Assembly: GCA_963668545.1 (NCBI GenBank)
Contig: OY764868.1
Span: 62,001 to 126,000, forward strand
Source of the DNA: G963662265 sp963668545
GTDB lineage: Bacteria > Spirochaetota > Spirochaetia > CADAEX01
Length of the DNA: 64,000 nt
Reading direction: 5' to 3'
In this document: positions 59,565-64,000 of the stretch, in pieces
Layout of the letters: every line of letters begins with the position of its first letter
How positions within the stretch are numbered: position 1 is the first letter of the stretch
Translations under genes and position numbers: made by a program
Notes under the pieces: model-generated
What the model saw: the letters and a program-made list of their open reading frames with translations, nothing else
Told to the model about the DNA's origin: nothing
The model's database searches: none

Positions 59565-60632
59565 TTATGCTGACACTTTGAATATCAGCTGGGTCCTGCT
59601 TTCTGTTCCTGTCTTGTTGAAAATATTCCATACATGTCTTTTAACAGTTGATTCTGCTGTCTTCAGGATTACAGATATCTCCCTGTTTGAAAATCCCCTG
59701 CAGATATAATCAACGACTTCTGTTTCCCTGTTTGTAAGGCTGTATTTTTCTTTTACTTTACTGGTATTCATAAAGGATATATCAGTGAAATCCTTTTTTT
59801 CTCTTAGAATTACGCTGTACTGAGGATCCTTCGGAAAAAGGGCTCTGTATTCAGGAGATGACAGTCTGCTGAAACTGAAATGGTATATATGCCCGCTTTT
59901 AGCTAACTTGATCTCTGAACTGCCCGGAAGACTTAATGGTGAAGTAAATACCCTGACTGTGTCGGAAAACAGTTTTGAATATTCATTTGTTCCTGATAAC
60001 GGATTTTCGCAGTATTTTTCTCCGAACAGTTTTGTGAATGATTCCTTTATATTGCTTCCGCAAAATACAACCTCGCCGTATTTGTTTAGGTAAGCTGTGC
60101 TGCTGTTGTCAGGTTCCGGGTAAAGTGCTTTTCGGAATCCCTCTTCAAGAAATGATACTGCAAAATTGAATAACTCAACATCTTTTTTTTCAAACCTTTT
60201 ATTATCAAGACCTGCCCTTGCTACTCCGAAGAAACCGGTTATTTTATTATCAAGTCTTAAAGGTACATAGCAGCCGTCTGATGCCGGCCTGACTTTCTGT
60301 GACTCCTGAACAAATTCATGTGAATAGGGGACATTCCTGTCTATAAGTTCCCTGAAAACCACCGGCCTGTTGGATTCTATCATGTTGCTGAGAATAAAAT
60401 CCTGATCAATAAAACTGTCATACAGTTCATTGAAATCGTGCGGGTTGTTTGATATCATGATATTTTTTAATCTGTTCCCGGGGGTGAATATTACAGCTGC
60501 AAAATAATGTATATCAAGAAGACTGCAAATATGGGGTGTCAGTTCTGACAGAAGCTTTTCACTTAAAGTATCTGAATATGATTTGCTGATCAGATGTTTT
60601 ATTATATTTGATTGCTGCTCTGATATTACCAT
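59565..60632 (-). CDS. LuxR-type regulator with N-terminal GAF-like sensor region
   Basis: 355 residues from the ATG at 60632 (GGCAGGA upstream). The C-terminal 65 residues form the LuxR/NarL helix-turn-helix: KYSLTNRETEVVDYICRGFSNREISVILKTAESTVKRHVWNIF. Residues about 20-180 look like a GAF-type domain, with SNMIESNRPVVFREL and VPLRLDNKITGFFGVARAG. There is no receiver domain, so it probably senses a ligand directly. An inverted repeat (ACAACT-AA-AGTTGT, 60692-60705) lies upstream and may be its site. Confidence 0.83.
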   Translation of the reverse strand: MVISEQQSNIIKHLISKSYSDTLSEKLLSELTPHICSLLDIHYFAAVIFTPGNRLKNIMISNNPHDFNELYDSFIDQDFILSNMIESNRPVVFRELIDRNVPYSHEFVQESQKVRPASDGCYVPLRLDNKITGFFGVARAGLDNKRFEKKDVELFNFAVSFLEEGFRKALYPEPDNSSTAYLNKYGEVVFCGSNIKESFTKLFGEKYCENPLSGTNEYSKLFSDTVRVFTSPLSLPGSSEIKLAKSGHIYHFSFSRLSSPEYRALFPKDPQYSVILREKKDFTDISFMNTSKVKEKYSLTNRETEVVDYICRGFSNREISVILKTAESTVKRHVWNIFNKTGTESRTQLIFKVSA

Positions 60633-60684
60633 ATACAATCCTGCCTGTTTAATACTTTTTCAAATATAGACATTTATCAGGTGA

Positions 60685-60830
60685 TATAATGTACAACTAA
60701 AGTTGTATTGTCAAGGTGATTAAAGTGTGTAAAATTATAGATTATAATCAAAAAAGTGTATTTAATATTCGGGTAAAAATGTTATTTTCAAAAATCGGGG
60801 TGCCTGTAAAGGCACCCTTTATTTTTTAAT
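60685..60830 (+). ncRNA. Possible small RNA between the LuxR and glycerophosphodiesterase genes
   Basis: Consensus TATAAT boxes at 60685-60690 and 60743-60748 face right. An intrinsic terminator follows (GGGTGCC / GGCACCC at 60798-60817, 6-nt loop, then T-rich sequence). Between them is no open frame. This geometry would give an RNA of about 75-135 nt, independent of the next gene, which has its own promoter at 60857-60885. The -35 elements are weak. Confidence 0.35.
60692..60705. promoter_or_regulatory. Inverted repeat in the LuxR upstream region
   Basis: ACAACT-AA-AGTTGT, perfect 6-bp arms. It lies 2 bp after a TATAAT box, about 60 bp upstream of the LuxR start codon. Confidence 0.4.
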
Positions 60831-60856
60831 TTTTCCCCTCTTCTGAATATATTAAA

Positions 60857-60885
60857 TTGACATATTTCCTTAATATCCATATGAT
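60857..60885 (+). promoter_or_regulatory. Promoter giving a leaderless glycerophosphodiesterase message
   Basis: TTGACA (60857-60862), 17-bp spacer, TATGAT (60880-60885), then 6 nt to the ATG at 60892. No Shine-Dalgarno sequence is present. Confidence 0.65.
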
Positions 60886-60891
60886 CAGATC

Positions 60892-61596
60892 ATGATTTTT
60901 GCACACAGGGGGGCCTCCCAATACAGGCCTGAAAATACACTTGCAGCTTTCAGATATGCTTTTGAACTCGGCGCAGACGGTATTGAGATAGATGTTCAGC
61001 TGAGTAAGGACAATGTTCCAGTTGTATACCACGACTGGTCTTTTGACAGAATCACCGGTAAAAAAGAGCTTGTGACAGAAATGAATTCAGCTGAAATAAA
61101 AAAGCTGAACGCCGGTTCTTTTTTTTCTGATGAATTCCGGGGTGAGCAGATACCTTTCCTTGATGAAACACTTGCTATTGTCCCTGAAGGTAAAGTCATA
61201 AATATTGAAATAAAAAAAACCGCTTTTGAAGAAAGAAATATTGAGGAAAAGGTCGTTGATATGATATACAAGGCAGGTCTTGCAGACCGTGTTATTATAT
61301 CCTCATTCAACCATTATTCCCTCCTGAAGGTAAAAGAGATTGATCCGTCGGTAAAAAGGGCACTTCTCTTCAGCTCAATGCCTGTAAATCCTGTTTCATA
61401 TGCGGAGAAATTTGAATGCTACAGCTTTCATCCTTCATTTGTCTATGTGAATAAAACTGATGTGGATGCCCTGAAGAGCAGGGGGGTAAGGATATACCCC
61501 TGGGTTGTGGATTTGAGGCATTATGCGGAAAAGCTTTTTGAAATGGGGGTTGACGGTATTATTACCAATATTCCCGATATAATGAAAACCAGATAA
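60892..61596 (+). CDS. ugpQ: Glycerophosphodiester phosphodiesterase (UgpQ type)
   Basis: 234 residues, the short cytoplasmic form without signal peptide. It releases G3P from glycerophosphodiesters. Catalytic residues: H5-R6 in FAHRGASQYRPENT, E32 and D34 in GIEIDVQLSKD, H47 in VVYHDWSFDRITG. INIEIKKT and VNKTDVDALKSRGVRIYPWVV complete the GDPD barrel. Its product is the presumed GlpP ligand, but this gene has a simple promoter and no 19-nt element or leader terminator. Confidence 0.93.
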   Translation: MIFAHRGASQYRPENTLAAFRYAFELGADGIEIDVQLSKDNVPVVYHDWSFDRITGKKELVTEMNSAEIKKLNAGSFFSDEFRGEQIPFLDETLAIVPEGKVINIEIKKTAFEERNIEEKVVDMIYKAGLADRVIISSFNHYSLLKVKEIDPSVKRALLFSSMPVNPVSYAEKFECYSFHPSFVYVNKTDVDALKSRGVRIYPWVVDLRHYAEKLFEMGVDGIITNIPDIMKTR

Positions 61597-61601
61597 TTGA
61601 A

Positions 61602-62138
61602 CTAGAATTCAATCCCCTCCCTTGCCTCAACTCCTTCTGAATAATAATGCTTAACCTCATTCATCTCAGTAACAAGATCCCCTTTTTCTGTGAGAATATC
61701 GGGGCATCCTCTCCCGGTAAAAATAAGTTCTGTTCCATTTTTTTTTATCTCTATCAGCCTGATCAGGTCTTCACAGGATAAAAGGCCGAGGCTGCAGGCG
61801 GTGACAGCTTCATCAAGAATTACTATGTCATATTCACCGCTGGAAACAATCTCTGATACTTCTGCATATCCAGAGGAAGCCAGTTCCAGCTCAGTACTCT
61901 CAGGTTTTCCTGTAATAAATCTCCCGGTACCGAACTGCTCTATAATTATCTTCTGTCTGTCTTTTAGTAATTCAGAAAGAAGGGTAAGGGCCTTGATCTC
62001 GCTGTAATTCCCTTTTTTAATAAACTGACCCAGATAAACTGATTTTCCTGCCCCAATGGCCCTCAGTGCAAGTCCCAGAGCAGCTGTAGTCTTTCCCTTC
62101 CCGTTGCCGGTATATATATGTATGTATCCTTTATTCAT
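61602..62138 (-). CDS. cobO: Cob(I)yrinic acid a,c-diamide adenosyltransferase (CobA/CobO/BtuR)
   Basis: 178 residues from the ATG at 62138. Another ATG 6 bp upstream is only one base from a TATAAT box, so it could not be in the message. It adds the adenosyl group of coenzyme B12. P-loop YTGNGKGKTTAALGLALRA, GQFIKKGNYSEI, the Walker-B-like YDIVILDEAVTACSLGLL and LIFTGRGCPD are all as in CobO. It is convergent with the glycerophosphodiesterase gene with 5 bp between stops. Confidence 0.93.
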   Translation of the reverse strand: MNKGYIHIYTGNGKGKTTAALGLALRAIGAGKSVYLGQFIKKGNYSEIKALTLLSELLKDRQKIIIEQFGTGRFITGKPESTELELASSGYAEVSEIVSSGEYDIVILDEAVTACSLGLLSCEDLIRLIEIKKNGTELIFTGRGCPDILTEKGDLVTEMNEVKHYYSEGVEAREGIEF

Positions 62139-62145
62139 ATCCATG

Positions 62146-62151
62146 ATTATA
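62146..62151 (-). promoter_or_regulatory. -10 box of the adenosyltransferase gene, leaderless
   Basis: Minus strand TATAAT (62151-62146), 7 nt before the ATG at 62138. CTGACA lies about 19 bp further upstream. No ribosome-binding site and no recognisable cobalamin riboswitch in the gap to 62376. Confidence 0.5.
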
Positions 62152-62376
62152 ACTCAAGTTGAGATTATTATGTCAGTCTGATTCAGGAAAGCATTAAGTA
62201 AATTTGAAAATAGAGATTTTTACTGAGAGACAAGTTGATACCGATAGTTATAAAAACCTGATAAAGGTCTGTTGTACGTTATTCTAAACTTTACGGATGA
62301 AACCCGGGATGATATCATATCCAATAAACCCTGAAGGACACAAATTTTATAATAAAGTAAAAATTGGAGTATATTC

Positions 62377-63819
62377 ATGAAAAAAATAATCATTTTTCTA
62401 ATCGCAACTATAGCAGTAACAGCATTGTCCGGATGTTCAACCGCCCCTCCCAAGAGACTTGTCTTTGATAAGGTCTGGGAAGATTTAAACATGCCCATGA
62501 ACAGTACAGAACTCCTTCCTGAACTTGATATCTATCCGGAAAGCAATATTGATTATAATAAAAGGCTTGTTGAAAATGCAGAAAAAGTCAGTGTTGCATT
62601 CTGTGATGATGAACCGCTCGTTCTGAATGATGATACAGGCCGTTATGTCTATTACTGCAGCAGATTCTGGAAAGATGATGATTTAAGGCATATAGCTTCA
62701 ACACTTAATTATGAAGTGTTAAAGAGACTGCGGGCCGAAGAAAAAAGACTTGAACCTGTTTATTACGGGAGTTTTTACGATATACGGGAAAATGAATACA
62801 GAAAATATGTTGCCGGCAATATTAATATAATAATACTGGATTTTACAGGTTCATTTATATCGTTCTATACCTCCTATGTGGATGATTCAAACAAAATGCT
62901 TGTAAAGGTAGTAACCAGAGACCCTTCACAATCCCCTGTTGATGTTTTAAGAGCAGTCAATCAGCTGCCGGATTTCTGGCCGGAAAAGATGGAATATAAA
63001 GAAAATATTGCCAGGCCTGCTGAGTATAAAAATAAAGCCGAGTTTAAATCATATATAGCGGCAAGCAAAGCCAAAAATGCGCAAAAGAAGTCCTCATCTC
63101 CTGAAAGTTCATTCAACTGGGCCGGGCTGGCAAGCGATCTGAGCAGGACAGTTGACGAATACTACTCGGAAAAAGATAAAGTTAAAACTGTAAAAACTCC
63201 CTCAAAATCACCCGGAAAGCAGGCTGCAGGCAGTTTGCCCCCCTCCTCAGCAGCAGCGGAAACACAGACTGCCGGCAGTTTAAAGAATTCATCAACAGGA
63301 AAGACGGGCGAAACAGGAACAGCAAGAAGTGATTCTTCAGGTAACTTAAAGGCCCTGCCCAGGACGGTAAAAAGCGGGAAATCCCAGATTCTCGGGCTGA
63401 TTGATAAAGAGGAAAAGTTTGACTTTAATTTTGAAACAGCCGAGTTTACAAAAAGATCCCCTCAGGAGGGTATCAGGTCAGTAACTGCCGGAGTATCAGG
63501 CGTTTATCTTTATAACGCAGTTGTTTATTCTAATTTGAAATGGGAGAATGAACCGGGGTATAATACAAGCATTGCAGGAGCAGACTGTTATATTGCTCTC
63601 AGCAACGGGAAAAACAGGATATATGTAAAAGCTGGTGATTTTCCTAATGCAGGCGAAGGATACATGAAAAACAGCAGCGGAGAGGATGCGATGTTTGTTA
63701 AAAGCTTCAGCGGAACAGATGCAGTATTTTTTTCAAAAGAGGAAAGCAGGGCAATCAGGGAGGATATTGCATACTCTGATTACAGGATAGTTGATCTTGT
63801 CATCTCCTGGGAGAGATAA
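62377..63819 (+). CDS. Lipoprotein of unknown function
   Basis: 480 residues with TTGGAG 9 nt before the ATG. The signal peptide has a canonical lipobox (ALSGCSTAP, Cys at 20), so it is anchored in a membrane. Residues 20-225 are a folded, acidic-basic domain I do not recognise. Residues about 230-340 are low complexity, rich in Ser, Lys, Gly, Thr and Ala, probably a flexible linker. Residues 345-480 are a second, beta-rich domain (TAGVSGVYLYNAVVYSNLKW). No enzymatic motif is seen. Confidence 0.75.
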   Translation: MKKIIIFLIATIAVTALSGCSTAPPKRLVFDKVWEDLNMPMNSTELLPELDIYPESNIDYNKRLVENAEKVSVAFCDDEPLVLNDDTGRYVYYCSRFWKDDDLRHIASTLNYEVLKRLRAEEKRLEPVYYGSFYDIRENEYRKYVAGNINIIILDFTGSFISFYTSYVDDSNKMLVKVVTRDPSQSPVDVLRAVNQLPDFWPEKMEYKENIARPAEYKNKAEFKSYIAASKAKNAQKKSSSPESSFNWAGLASDLSRTVDEYYSEKDKVKTVKTPSKSPGKQAAGSLPPSSAAAETQTAGSLKNSSTGKTGETGTARSDSSGNLKALPRTVKSGKSQILGLIDKEEKFDFNFETAEFTKRSPQEGIRSVTAGVSGVYLYNAVVYSNLKWENEPGYNTSIAGADCYIALSNGKNRIYVKAGDFPNAGEGYMKNSSGEDAMFVKSFSGTDAVFFSKEESRAIREDIAYSDYRIVDLVISWER

Positions 63820-63832
63820 AAAAGAAAAACAT

Positions 63833-63882
63833 CTGCCTGTAATATTGGGGGGAACTTCAGCCTCTGATTGTATTACAGGCAG
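63833..63882 (-). terminator. Terminator hairpin of the PfkB kinase gene
   Basis: 12-bp perfect stem CTGCCTGTAATA / TATTACAGGCAG with a 26-nt loop. On the minus strand it is followed by a T-rich tract (A run before 63831 on the plus strand). It lies between the convergent lipoprotein and PfkB genes. Confidence 0.75.
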
Positions 63883-63888
63883 AAAGTA

Positions 63889-64000
63889 TTATCCGTTTGC
63901 TGAAATAAAATTCCTGACCTCATCAAGTGCCGGTATTGAAGTCATTCCTCCCCTCCTGGTAGCTGAAAGAGCTGCTGTCGCGGATGAAAATTTCAGGTTG
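63889..64000 (-). CDS. PfkB-family carbohydrate kinase, C-terminal fragment
   Basis: The minus strand is open from the window edge to the stop at 63889-63891, giving 36 residues. The piece SSATAALSATRRGGMTSIP followed by ALDEVRNFI is the usual end of ribokinase/fructokinase proteins, just after the catalytic GAGD helix. The main part of the gene lies outside the window, so the substrate cannot be judged. Confidence 0.8.
   Translation of the reverse strand, partial: NLKFSSATAALSATRRGGMTSIPALDEVRNFISANG

Noticed and set aside
62139..62376. Cobalamin riboswitch upstream of the corrinoid adenosyltransferase
   Set aside because: No B12-box-like sequence is visible and the -10 box sits 7 nt from the start codon, leaving no leader.
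1..64000. CRISPR arrays, tRNA or rRNA genes, insertion sequences, prophage genes
   Set aside because: No regularly spaced repeats, clover-leaf CCA-ended genes, transposase motifs or phage structural genes were found when reading both strands.

Overview
The window is about 64 kb of densely coding chromosome of moderate-to-low GC from a bacterium that looks fermentative and anaerobic. A spirochaete (Spirochaetaceae-like) is the best guess. The main hints are two ABC binding proteins whose signal peptides end in FAGGK(K)E without a lipobox cysteine, the run of LacI/DeoR/PfkB/ABC sugar genes, and NAD(P)H-ferredoxin redox genes with no respiratory chain. No rRNA, tRNA, CRISPR array, IS element or phage gene was seen. 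The lineage is an inference.

Layout. 1-2577: end of a ribose/galactose-type sugar ABC transporter and a LacI regulator. 2745-8384: a probable LacI operator, a four-gene ABC importer, an HD-domain hydrolase and a DeoR-like sensor protein. 8478-13457: PfkB kinase, beta-propeller protein, aldose 1-epimerase, threonine aldolase and a deoxyhypusine-synthase-like protein. 13658-17545: a potABCD-type importer. 17759-20193: PEP mutase fused to a cytidylyltransferase domain plus phosphonopyruvate decarboxylase, the first two steps of phosphonate synthesis. 20279-26901: carbamate kinase, class III cyclase, RidA, hydrolase, cupin, Fe-alcohol dehydrogenase and a C_GCAxxG_C_C protein. 27095-32749: a NuoE/NuoF/NfnB-like set resembling the Sporomusa-type electron-bifurcating transhydrogenase (Stn), with a class III aminotransferase. 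32792-40301: nitroreductase, FabF, AraC regulator, a membrane sensor-like protein, patatin, half-size AbrB protein, CvfB-like protein and uridine kinase. 40401-56823: the glycerol-3-phosphate (G3P) region described below. 57077-64000: HAD phosphatase, DeoR regulator, LuxR regulator, glycerophosphodiesterase, corrinoid adenosyltransferase, a lipoprotein and the end of a PfkB kinase.

The most interesting signal is in 40401-56823. A gene for the G3P-responsive antiterminator GlpP (46475-47041) lies among five copies of a 19-nt element, GGC(A/T)G(A/G)3 N4 GAGAGCC. All five have the same length, and each runs directly into an intrinsic terminator. They precede the glpA-like dehydrogenase, a second FAD oxidoreductase in the same gene set, a pot-type binding protein, the ATPase/permeases of that importer, and a DHH phosphoesterase/GHMP kinase/malate dehydrogenase/malic enzyme run. 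The two ends of the element (GGC and GCC) can pair with each other, while its last bases also form the base of the terminator. This gives a simple antiterminator/terminator switch. I infer that it is the GlpP target RNA and that G3P controls the whole block, with three copies placed inside transcription units.

A second pattern is leaderless transcription. At least eight genes on both strands (LacI, cyclase, RidA, uridine kinase, GlpP, DeoR, glycerophosphodiesterase, corrinoid adenosyltransferase) have a sigma70-like -10 box ending 6-7 nt before the start codon and no usable Shine-Dalgarno sequence.
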